Shown here one piece after another: positions 1-9,789 of a DNA stretch of 64,000 nucleotides (position 1 is the stretch's first letter; each line of letters begins with the position of its first letter). The notes below the pieces were generated by a model. It worked only from the letters and a program-made list of their open reading frames with translations, was not told the origin of the DNA and made no database searches. A program made the position numbers and the translations under genes. The DNA comes from Rutidosis leptorrhynchoides (Eukaryota > Streptophyta > Magnoliopsida > Asterales > Asteraceae), in the NCBI RefSeq assembly GCF_046630445.1, contig NC_092336.1, forward strand, positions 503,455,001 through 503,519,000, written 5' to 3'.

Positions 1-53
1 AGATACACTCACCTGTAAGATTGACGGTATAAGATTCTGACTGTTATGTGTAT

Positions 54-242
54 TGTGAGGTTTTCCCTGTTCGGGTTACCCGAAAGGGCGAGCATTTTTT
101 AACTCTGATGTTTGCGCCTTATCCATAACGTTGCGTGACCGTTTACACGGCCACCCAAAGATTTGAACATGTGACCTCTCGCAAGGAAGTTCGGAGCCCC
201 AACCACTACTGGGCTATCTTGGGAAGATTTTTAACTCTAGTC
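54..242 (-). mobile_element. tRNA-derived SINE in intron 6 of copy 1
   Basis: The reverse strand has a pol III A-box-like stretch (TAGCCCAGTAGTGGTTGG) and a B-box-like GTTCAAATCTT. The insertion is flanked by an 11-bp duplication GTTATGTGTAT at 43-53 and 243-253. The matching intron of copy 2 (near 11520) has the uninterrupted site, so the boundaries are well supported. SINE class is inferred from the two boxes; the family is not named. Confidence 0.75.
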
Positions 243-1499
243 GTTATGTGTATATGGCTGTATATTAGTGTTCATATATACAAAGACAAACAAAAGAGCC
301 TTATATCGGCACAAGAATTTAAAGTTTACCTTTCGCTTAGCCTCTATGACATCTTTTTGTAATTTCCGACACCTGATAGACTCCTCAAAAGCATCTCGTT
401 TGGACTTATCTGCATCTTCAATGGCTTGTACAAGCAGGTCATAAAGCTCATCATTTATACTTCTTTCTTGCTGCAGTTTCATATAAAGTAGTAAGTCTAA
501 ACAAATACTCCATCTTTATGAATTTAATAGTCATCGGACGAAAAACACATAGTTTAAGTAATGTCATGTTATTATCACACTCTGTACTTTTGTTCACTTT
601 ACACTTTTACCCCTTACTTTTTACTTACCTCTTTGTTTTACATCCATAAAGTAAGTGTATATAAGAACTTTATCTCATTAATCTTATCTATTTATGGAAG
701 TGAACTATTAATTTGAGACAATTCAGAAAAGAATACCGAACTTTTAAATCGGGACGGAGCTGAGAGAGTAGTCAATTTCCAAACATGCAGGTAAGCAAAA
801 CATAAAGAGTTCAACATGATGATTGCAGTAAAGAGGCATAAGGATATTATTCACTTACTCTGAGACTGAATGATGTAGCGTTTTGATTATCCTCGTTGAA
901 TTTAGACGTTGTACCATCGTCTTGAGTTGGGTTGTCAGTATGTAATATAATTTGATGTCCTTCACTAACATATGCTGAACTCGGAATACTCTTCAGAATC
1001 AGTGACAAACGGTTCGTCGACTTCACTCAACCAACCTTTCCTGCAATTATATATTAATATTCTATATAGTATTAGTAATTAGTATTAGTATCATAACTAG
1101 TTTCCACTTAGTATAGTATAAGGGTATATAGTGAGGCATACCTCGTAAAAATAACTTCTCCTTTGCGTATAAACTGAATTTGACAGGAAGCAGTCGCATG
1201 TAAACACACATATATGGCTTTCTTGGATCTTAATTCCACCATTCTACTATATTTTCAAGTTTTGTAAGCACATAAATGTGAATGTTAATGCATGTAAGAC
1301 TTTTTTGTGAGGTACCTTGAATTTTGCATGTCTGCGGCTGCTCCCAGGACAAGCCTTCTGACATTGTGTTGAAGTACAAATTCAACAATACCTTTCTCGA
1401 TATATTCCGTTTCAATATACTGCACCTCCACGCACACACCTGTATATTTAAATAAAAGATCCCACATATAAGTTATTAATTAGGTCTCATGCTGTAATT

Positions 1500-1501
<2 letters not shown>

Positions 1502-1537
<36 letters not shown>
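1502..1537. repeat. (CA)n microsatellite
   Basis: Pure CA dinucleotide run in intron 2 of copy 1. A CA run lies in the same intron of copy 2 (12871-12900), so the tract was probably present before the two copies separated. Confidence 0.95.
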
Positions 1538-1539
<2 letters not shown>

Positions 1540-1658
1540 AACAAGTTTGAATAACATTCCCATAAAGGCAATAGAAGTATAAAACAATAGTACCCTTGTA
1601 TCCTGGCATATCTGTTTATATTTATCGAGAAGCTGGTGCATATCTTCCGTATCCATAT

Positions 1659-2190
1659 CAATGGCGAAGCTTCTCTAGGGCAGGGGTGGGCTCCAGCCAC
1701 CCCAAAAACTTTTGAACTTAATAGCAGTTTTTCTAATATATAGGGACCATATGTAGCAAGTGTTAAATCTAGCCCCTCAATTAGTTTTGATTGTATATCA
1801 GTTCTCAAATTAGAAGAAATGCTAAACATGCGTGGACTCACCGACCCCTTCAATTGCTTTTCTTTCTCGATTCCCGTGAATGAAACTTGAAAATATCTCA
1901 AACTGGTTCATGTGTTTTTATTTTTATTTTATTATTCATATTCATGTTATTAATTAATTCCAATATTTTTCGTTCTCGAATGTTATGTACCGTTAATATT
2001 ATTACTCCTTGTATAATAATTAATTAATATCAAAATATTAAATATTAATATTATTAATTATTAATTCATTGTTGTTATTTATTACTGTATGTTGATATGT
2101 TTATAATTATCGATGCTTTAACAATGATATATGTTGAAACTATTTTCGTGATTTCGTCCCCCCAATGTTAAAGTCCAAGCTTCGCCACTG
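1659..2190. mobile_element. hAT-type non-autonomous element in exon 2 of copy 1
   Basis: The ends are inverted: CAATGGCGAAGCTT at the left and AAGCTTCGCCACTG at the right. They are flanked by a perfect 8-bp duplication ATCCATAT at 1651-1658 and 2191-2198, the size made by hAT transposases. No transposase frame is present, so it is non-autonomous. Removing the element and one duplication leaves the coding sequence of exon 2 in frame with copy 2, which shows it landed in a formerly working exon. Confidence 0.88.
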
Positions 2191-2505
2191 ATCCATATCA
2201 TGGTATGCTGTGACTTGACATGCTTGAAGGTGATATATTTGACCCACACAAGACATACAAACATTATATTAAAAAGGGCGCACACAAATTATTTAAAATA
2301 CTGTGAAGCTTTAATCTATAAACTAATTCCAAATTCCTAATCCTACTATCTAACAACGCAATGAGGATAGATAGTCTAAAGCTCTATTTCTAAAAAATAG
2401 GAACTGAGCACATTGTGACAACATGATCTGAACAACTTAATTATATAGTAATTTACTTTTACAACTATTCGCAACAAACTTTTCTAATCTAGAAAATCAC
2501 CAAGT

Positions 2506-4768
2506 TGTAACATTCCAATTTTATAGGTATTATTTTATTATAAATAATAAATAATGTTAGTTAACTTAGTTATTTTTAGAATATGAACTATGGGTGCAAG
2601 GTTTAAGGAGAGGCGGGTAGAAACTGATAATATGGCTTATGGAAAGTTTCTTAAAATGACCAAACACCCCTCATTACTCTTTTATGCAGAAAATTAGATG
2701 GAAAGAAAGAGTGTGTGAAAGATTGGCGATTTTGAAGATTTCTTACATGTAATATGATCCAAGAGTGTTATCCAACACCTAATCACTTACTAGACCTATT
2801 GGTGCTTAATATTCATCATCTTTTCTTCATCTTCTTGTGATATTGGGGGTTTTGAAACCCCAGCTTAATGTATCAACAATTAGTTCTTATAATTCGAAAT
2901 TTTGTAGCTAGGTGATGTCATTGTTGTTTAAATCAAGGGTTTTGACTCCCTTGAAACACTAATTCGAAATTAGGGTTAGGGTTTAAGGTTTTGAGATTAT
3001 TGGATTAGTGAAGTTGTTGAACTAGTCAAAATTGAAAGTGTGTAGATGGTGATTTGTTTACTTAAGTCAAGAAAATTAATTTTAATGTGCTGTCTATGTG
3101 TAACTTGATTATGAAAGTTAAGAAATGGTGTTTAAGATTTTGAGTTTGAAAGACTTGAGTATATAAGTCATGATTTTGTTAGTGGGTGTCAAAATGGGTT
3201 TAATGGGTTTCAAGGATGAACCCTAGTTGTATGGGTCTTGATTGACCAAATGTGAATAAATTGTGATGTATGTGTATGTATATATATACTTTGTAGGTGA
3301 TTTGTGTACAAAGCTTGATTGATTGAATTTCTATTTGGAAGTGTTTGCTTTTATTGCGTATTTGGAATTCGATGTGAGTACAACGTGTGCATATTGCTTG
3401 GTAAAATTGACATTGATATGCAAGTTCTGATGTATGTTAGATGGTGAACGGAGCTCATAGTACATCGGGGATGTACAAGAGTTTCCAAGCGTCGGGGACG
3501 CATTAGTTGGTGTTTTGGCATTGGGGACGCCCATGCCTATAACATCGGGGATGTCTAGGGGACTTACTTTTGTCGGGGACTAAGTAAGGACTCGAATTCG
3601 CAGGGGTGTAATTTAAATGATTTGGGACGTTGTTTCTTGTCGGCGGCTTACTTTTGTCGGGGACTAAGGACCCAATTTAGCACGGGTTGCAATTCGAATG
3701 ATTTGGGACTTTGTTTCTTGTTGGGGACTAAGCAAAGACTCTGGTATGCTTGTTGATATTTATATGCGGTTTGTGTATTCTGTATTCTATATTAAAATTT
3801 ATTAAATGATATGTGCATATTGTATTCACTAAGCGTTTTGCTTACCCTGTGGCTGTTTACTATTTTGTGGGATCAAATCCCGGTACAGGAAAAGGTAAAA
3901 ATGTAGAGATGATAGATTAGTGGATGCTTCCTGTGCTTAAAGACTTGACTTGATGCTTATGTGATGCTTGTTTTGCTCGCTTTTGATGGTTGTTGGATGT
4001 GGGGTAGATAAATCCTGGAATTCACGCTCTAGTACTAAGTCAATTGTCATTTGGTACATTTGGGTCACGTTTAACACCTTTGTTGTTTTAACTTTTAAAT
4101 AGGCCGGGTGTACCACAGTGGCGAAAATTAATGGGGACAGAGGGGGGCAGTCGCCCCCAGTGAATTTACAATTTTCTGTGTAAAAATTTTGAATTTTTCG
4201 ATTTTGCCCCAGTGGAATTTTTTTTTTTTTTGCCCCAAAGTGTTAATATTTTGTCCCAAAATCTATATATTTTGACTTAAAACCTTTAAATTTTGCCCCA
4301 AAACCTCCAAAATTTGTCATAAAACCTTCAAATTTTGTCCAAAAACCTCAAAATTTTGCCCAAAACCCACCAAATTTTGCCCCAAAACTTTCATTTTTGC
4401 CCAAAACAAATTGCTACGCTTTTAATTTTTTTTTGCCCCCAGTGATAAAAAATTCTGTTTTCGCCACTGGTGTACCACAATGGTCAAATGTTTATATTTT
4501 GGGTATGATAAGATATGTATTATTTAAAGTTAAAACATGTTGTAATTGAATTGCGCGTGTGTGTCAATTTGGTAATTAAACGGGTCAAAAAGTGTTTTAA
4601 AAAGGCTGAAATTGGGTCATTAGCATGTGGTGCGCCGCACCTAAGCCCCGGTGATCAGCACCATAAAGACTAAACGTGTAGAGTTTGGGTAGAAGGTTTT
4701 AGGTGCGCCGCACCAGATTTAAAAAAGAAGTTGTCGTTTTTTGAAAATGAATATTGGTGGTTGATTCA
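2506..4768. mobile_element. Probable solo LTR (Ty3/gypsy-type fossil) in intron 1 of copy 1
   Basis: The block starts TGTAACATTCC and ends GATTCA. A 5-bp duplication CAAGT flanks it at 2501-2505 and 4769-4773. The orthologous intron of copy 2 (near 13570) reads straight through CACCAAGTTGTGAAGC. It has TG..CA ends, a 5-bp duplication, no coding frame and repeated TCGGGGAC-type motifs, so a solo LTR left by recombination is the best reading. A 354-bp hAT-type MITE is nested inside. The chromovirus-like affiliation is a guess from general appearance. Confidence 0.7.
4116..4469. mobile_element. hAT-type MITE nested in the solo LTR
   Basis: Inverted ends CAGTGGCGAAAA and TTTTCGCCACTG are flanked by a perfect 8-bp duplication GTGTACCA (4108-4115 and 4470-4477). 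The interior is a run of degenerate units of roughly 20-25 bp around the phrase TTTTGCCCCAAAACCT. It belongs to the same family as 8735-9022 and 13281-13560. Confidence 0.9.
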
Positions 4769-5050
4769 CAAGTTGCAAAGCATTAAACATTAAACAAGGT
4801 CACCTAACTAATTTAACTGCGATAAACAAATATAAAAAGTTAAAAATCATTCACAAAGAAAAAATAATTACCAAAGTGGATTGATTCTGCAGGTTGGTGG
4901 ACATGAAGTATACATATCTGACTACCTCCTGAATTCTGTAGGGCCCACAGTAGAGTTGACCGACATTCTTTCAAGTCATTCCCAACAGCTACGTAGACTT
5001 TGTCCTCAATACGACCTGTTTGTTGAACAATTTCACCACTAATTTGTGAA

Positions 5051-5489
5051 TTTTTTTTCTTTTTTAAAAAAACAAAAACTCATAGATACGAAGATTTCAA
5101 CAAAGGATACAACAACCAAAGATCGGGAGGCTCATACCTAAAAAGTTACAATTGAACAAAAATTATAGATAACCGAGCCTCCACAAAGAGATAAAGCGGA
5201 GCAAAAATCAAAGCTAAATACTAAAGAAACATAAAAACCAATCTAAACAAACTACCAAAAACCAACACCAAAAGTAACTACAAAATACCATGACAAACCA
5301 ATGAATCATGGGTCCGCCCTCTTCAACTTACCATTTACCATTTTTTTTACAATTTTTTTCCCGGCTCGATTCTCGATCTTGTATGTTATAACATTGGAGG
5401 ACCCACCTTTATGTGCCGGATTGGGACACGGAGTCGAAGAAGAACCAACTCGATCACCAACATGAACTTCTTTGAACAAATCTTGAACC
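5051..5489 (-). mobile_element. Retroposon-like insertion (possible LINE 3' end) in exon 1 of copy 1
   Basis: Sequence absent from the paralogues separates the two parts of exon 1. On the minus strand it reads as a short open stretch ending in NGKLKRADP, then a non-coding T-rich tail, then an A-rich run next to 5050-5075. An A-tail after a 3'-UTR-like segment suggests a truncated LINE or a processed transcript. I could not define a clean target duplication and cannot identify the source. Confidence 0.45.
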
Positions 5490-6021
5490 GCTTCTACGAT
5501 ATCTTCATCGTCGTCAGTATCAAGTGGATACATTATCTGACTAATCCTTTGTGCATTCTCCACTGATACAAAATAAATTGACCAAATCAATCAATCTGCA
5601 ACTCACTATTTTGTGCTAATAAATGTTAGACTAGGGTTATGTCAGATAGACCCTAAACCCATTTTCATATCTATCGAAACAATCTACAAACGTAATGCTT
5701 GATATTACGGCTATGCATTAGACTAAAATTCCCATTTCATATCTACACTTTAAATGGACACATATGTATCGATAAATATAGAGAAACTTGCATACCATGA
5801 TAAGAAAACAAAACTGCAAACACGCTAGAAAAAATTTGAACAGACTACCAAACTAATGGAAAACTGAAACTAAAGTTATAAAAATGATGATCTGTTGGAA
5901 ATTTTTGATAGGAGTGTATATTTTTACTGGAAAATTCGAAGAAAAGAGAATATATATGTGTATGTATTTATATTGAGAAGCAGGCGTGTTAATTACTTAA
6001 TTTCAGAGAAATTGTAGTGCT

Positions 6022-6385
6022 GACAAGGTTATGGGCTCCGGTAGGGACTTTAAAACGTCACAACGGAAAAAATAGGATCGAGACGGATGCTGACCAACGT
6101 TAACTTTTTATATACATTACAAACATAAATATTTCAAAGTAAACATAGATATTTGCTTTTAATTTGAAATATTTATATTTGAAATATTTATGTTTGAAAT
6201 ATTTAAAAAGTCAATGTTGGTCAACATTCGTCTCGACCCCGTCTCGGCCGTTTTTTGCCGTCTCGGCCGTTGTTGACCGTCTTTTTGACGTTGTTGACCG
6301 TTTTTAACCGTTTCTAGGTCCGTTGCAACGGTAACATTGTAAAACCTTTGCGACGCCCGTCTCGGCCGTTTGTTACAACACTGAG
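6022..6385. mobile_element. Foldback element with AT-rich hairpin
   Basis: Arms at 6078-6110 and 6205-6235 are inverted copies (TCGAGACGGATGCTGACC against its partner), and the palindrome continues inward through AAACATAAATATTTCAAA / TTTGAAATATTTATGTTT. After the hairpin, GTCTCGGCCGTT and GTTGTTGACCG are repeated several times. The outer ends (GTGCTGACAA and TTGTAACACTGA region) are weakly inverted. Class unknown; the outer limits are approximate. Confidence 0.5.
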
Positions 6386-6700
6386 TGATGGTACATAAAG
6401 TTTTTTAATAAGACGTGTTGCAGCGATAAAGCGGGAAATCATTTGTAAACATTGTTTCAGTTATTTATATGTAATTAAAAGACGCATATGGATAATTAGT
6501 ACAAAATTATATGTTTCTAATTAGATGGAAAAATTTATTGATAATAATAATAATAATATATACTCTACAAAAGTTTAAAAATCAAAATAACGCGTTGTTG
6601 ATAGAAATTATTTACATTGAATAACAAAAGTTTAAAAAGAAAACATCTCTAAAATTTATTATATATGGTCTTATGCGAGAATAATATAATAATAATTATA

Positions 6701-6997
6701 CGGTGTTGTAGCTCATGTAGTAGTGGTCTGCCTCTATTAGTGAGATGTCAATAGTTCGACTCCCGTGGAGTGCATCATCGCACACAAGGTTGTCCCTTAA
6801 CCCTTGAATTTCACCCAAGGGTGTCGTCCGCACATCGCGTTGTGGGGGCAGTGAGCGAGGGGAGTTTTACCGCTCATGCCCTTGGATTGAAACGTGTTTC
6901 CACCTGTGCAGCAATTGGGGGCAGGTTATGCAACTGCGAGAGATGAATACGTGAGTGGTTTAGTCACTCCTGAGTGATCCCGAACTGTTGTTAAAAA
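6701..6997 (+). mobile_element. tRNA-derived SINE
   Basis: A-box-like TGTAGCTCATGTAGTAGTGG near 6706 and B-box-like AGTTCGACTCCC near 6753 are followed by about 230 bp of unrelated body and a short A-tail (TTGTTAAAAAAA). A short duplication AATTATA flanks it (6694-6700 and 6998-7004). No cloverleaf or other tRNA feature supports a functional tRNA. Confidence 0.7.
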
Positions 6998-7130
6998 AAT
7001 TATATGATCGTCAAAAAACTTAAAATACGTTTAATGTAAAATGTGCTTTAAATTGACGTGGTTTATGTTTGTAGTGTAAGCTTTGTGTGTTCTTTCATTT
7101 AATATTAGGATTTTGCTAACACTAGGGTCA

Positions 7131-7439
7131 CTAGTGGCGAGTTTAGCTTTACATTCATAGGGTCACATGACACCATTAGTTTAAACTTTTTTATGTAGAA
7201 AATATTCTTTAAATTGTATATAACGTCACTAAATTTAACTACAAGACCTCATATACTTTTTAAATTTATAGTTTATTGTTTTAAATTGTGTAGGACGCCA
7301 TTAGATTTAACTACTCATACCACATATATTTTTCCGATTTGTAGAATTTTTTCAGAAAAACAACCACTAAAATAGCATTTAAATATAACTAGTAGTGAAA
7401 AAAAATTGAGAACCCATTGAGTTCTGGAATCGCCACTAG
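7131..7439. mobile_element. TIR element, hAT-like
   Basis: The ends CTAGTGGCGA and TCGCCACTAG are inverted repeats of the type seen in hAT MITEs, and the interior is AT-rich without a frame. Flanking 8-mers do not match well, so this is an older copy or its ends are slightly misplaced. Confidence 0.5.
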
Positions 7440-7689
7440 CGATTACGTGTAGATTTGAAAGTGACATTTATTAAAATTTACAATTATTTTATCTACACCA
7501 ACGACAACTTTAAGGACAGTTATTAGCAAGTTCCTTAAAATTAATATAATATCTATAATATACGTATGAAAAAAAAAAATCCTTTTTGTGGTTGAGAAAA
7601 AAAAAAAAAGGAAATTTTATATATTAACTAATAGACAAAACACTGTTTCACTATTTAGCAATAGTAACCAGTGGTATTTTCGTCATTTC

Positions 7690-8100
7690 ACTTTTTTTTT
7701 TTATCCCCAACGATAAAATAAGCACCTTTCGTAAAAGAACCAACCCTTCAATGTTAACAAAAGATGTCGAAAAAAATTCTTTTTTACAAAAAAATCAACT
7801 AACTTTTTTTTTTCTTTTCTTCCTCAACGATAAAAGAGACGACTTTCATAAAATGAACAACCCTTCAATGCTACCAAAAGATGTCGAAAAACATTCTTTT
7901 TTACAAAATACATCAACTAACTTTAAAAAAACCAACTTTCACAAAAGGAACAACCCTTCAATGTTAGATTTCGAAAAAAAAATTTTTTTTTTACAAAATA
8001 GATCAAGACTTTTTTTTTTAGAGAAAATTCTTTCAATGTTAGATTTCGAAAAATTAATTCTTTTTTACAAAAGGAACAACCCTTCGATAAGAGGGCTCCA
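7690..8100. repeat. A/T-rich minisatellite, about four degenerate units
   Basis: The phrase CAACCCTTCAATG recurs near 7741, 7858 and 7951, with a truncated form near 8030. Each is followed by a GATGTCGAAAA or GATTTCGAAAA motif and TTCTTTTTTACAAAA. Spacing is irregular (about 80-117 bp). The long open frame across it is low-complexity Lys/Asn/Phe sequence and is not taken as a gene. Confidence 0.6.
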
Positions 8101-8433
8101 CAACTAGTTGTGACTATATTGTAAGTCTTAAAGTAATTTCGGAGAAATTGTACTATAGATGTAGCCAAAAAATATCTTCGGCGGCCATTGATTTGTTCAA
8201 GTTAGACAAAAGAAAGGGTTGACCCCGAACTCAAATGTCTTTTGAGACATAATGCACGTTAATTAGAATAAATGGCTTTAATTAATACTAATAAAGTACG
8301 TGCACCAATTCTTACCTCATTTAGCTCGGGTCATCATAGACTAGGACAATTTATAATAGTTTTCCATCCCATATATACAAATGAACATGAATCATCATCA
8401 ATAATATGATAGTCGAATATCAAAGAAAACGAT

Positions 8434-8667
8434 TCAAGGTTGTTGGAGCCATTCTTGAATGGCAGACCGAAGTGCATGGTTCGGGACAAGGTTGGTGTTG
8501 GCTAGCTCAAGGTTGGTCATAGGTGAGGTGTTATGGCCACTGTCTAACCATCCATTTAAAGCCTCTGCTTCATAAGTAAATCCATCAGCCGCGACCACCG
8601 GATCTTGCATAGCTTCCTACAAATTGTCCCAATCTTGTTAAGTAGTATATATAATATATATATATAA

Positions 8668-8730
<63 letters not shown>

Positions 8731-9696
8731 CAGTCAGTGGCGAAAACAGGAATTTTTTTCACCCGGGGCGAAATTTTTTTTAAAGCGTATCAATTTTTTT
8801 TTTGGTAAAATATAGAGGTTTTGGGGAAAAATATGGTGATTTTTGAGCAAAATGTGAAGGTTTTTAGGCAAAATGTGAAGGTTTTGGGGCAAAATACGGA
8901 GGTTTTGGGGCAAAAATTTTTTTTCACCGGGGCAAAATCGAAAAACCCAAAATTTTTACACTAAAAATTGCAAATCGACTGGGGGCATCTGCCCCCCCTG
9001 CCCCATGCTGGTTCCGCCACTGGGATCAATGGGGAAGTAACCAATCGGGGGGAAGCGGGGGGAAGCAAAATTTTTTTTTTTTTTTTTTTTTCGTTTTTTT
9101 TGAATTTTTTTTTCCGGCATCAAGATCACACGAAAATATGAACATTTAGAAGAGACACTTCGTGATGAATGTTATTATTTAGGCGGGAAAATGATCGACA
9201 AAAATAACATTCAAGATAATATTGTTCGTGAAGAATATGAACGTTTTTTTTCCATGTTTTGTGAAGTAAAATTTAGCCCGATTTAGAGTTTAGGGTTTAG
9301 GGTTTGGTGTTTTGGGTTTATTCCATAAACCCAAAACACCATAAACCCAAAACACCATAAACCCAAAACCCTAAACCTTAAACCCTAAACCGTTCGTGTT
9401 AAAAACTCAATCTAAATCCTAAATCTAAACCCTAAACCCTAAATTTCTAAACCCTAATATCTAAACCCCAATAGCTAAAACCTCAAAATACGCTCGAAAA
9501 ACACGATAATTGTTATATATTACTTCTTCGAGCGTTTTCCCGCCAAAATAAAAACATTTATCACAAAGTGTCTCTACTAAATGTTCATATTTTCATCTCA
9601 TCTATAATGTTCGTGAACAAAGTTTTTTCAAAAAACGAAAAAAAAAAAAAAAAGTTTTTGCTTCCCCCCGAATGGTTACTTCCCTCTTGATCCTAC

Positions 9697-9789
<93 letters not shown>

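Larger units (their letters stand above)
1..5590 (-). pseudogene. U-box/kinase array copy 1 (partial, disrupted)
   Basis: This is the 5' part of a USP-like/coiled-coil/kinase/U-box gene; the kinase and U-box exons lie beyond the left edge. Exons recognised by alignment to copy 2 are: exon 1 pieces 4872-5050 and about 5490-5590, exon 2 1594-2222, exon 3 1316-1439, exon 4 1142-1243, exon 5 859-1040, exon 6 330-470, and the first 12 bases of exon 7 (1-12). USP signatures such as KVYVAVG and ILHVHQP are visible in exon 1 and the coiled-coil start NDELYDLLVQAIEDA in exon 6. The gene looks dead. A retroposon-like block splits exon 1 and a 532-bp hAT-type element (1659-2190) sits inside exon 2. Exon 3 is two bases longer than in the paralogues, and exon 5 has a length that breaks frame. 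Intron 1 holds a solo LTR and intron 6 a SINE. A spliced transcript could still exist, but I see no full-length product. Confidence 0.85.
5591..8433. other. Spacer between copies 1 and 2
   Basis: No convincing gene. It contains the 5' flank of copy 1, a foldback element (about 6022-6385), a SINE (6701-6997), a TIR element (7131-7439), an A/T-rich minisatellite (about 7690-8100), and about 150 bp (8130-8280) clearly related to the 5' flank of copy 2 at 14555-14700. That relation indicates the duplicated unit included upstream sequence. Confidence 0.7.

Noticed and set aside
4116-4469. CRISPR-like array from the regular short repeats
   Set aside because: Units are degenerate and continuous without unique spacers, and they lie inside a MITE with terminal inverted repeats in a plant genome.
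5306-5590. Separate small gene of 94 residues
   Set aside because: Its first part is exon 1 of array copy 1; the remainder is inserted sequence, so the frame is a chimera.
6701-6997. Functional tRNA gene
   Set aside because: A and B boxes are present but no cloverleaf or acceptor stem pairs; a body, A-tail and short duplication indicate a SINE.
7751-8107. Coding frame of 118 residues on the plus strand
   Set aside because: Low-complexity minisatellite translation without any domain or codon pattern.
9288-9480. Interstitial telomere or chromosome-fusion scar
   Set aside because: The telomere-like units lie symmetrically inside a foldback element with inverted ends, so transposon origin explains them better.
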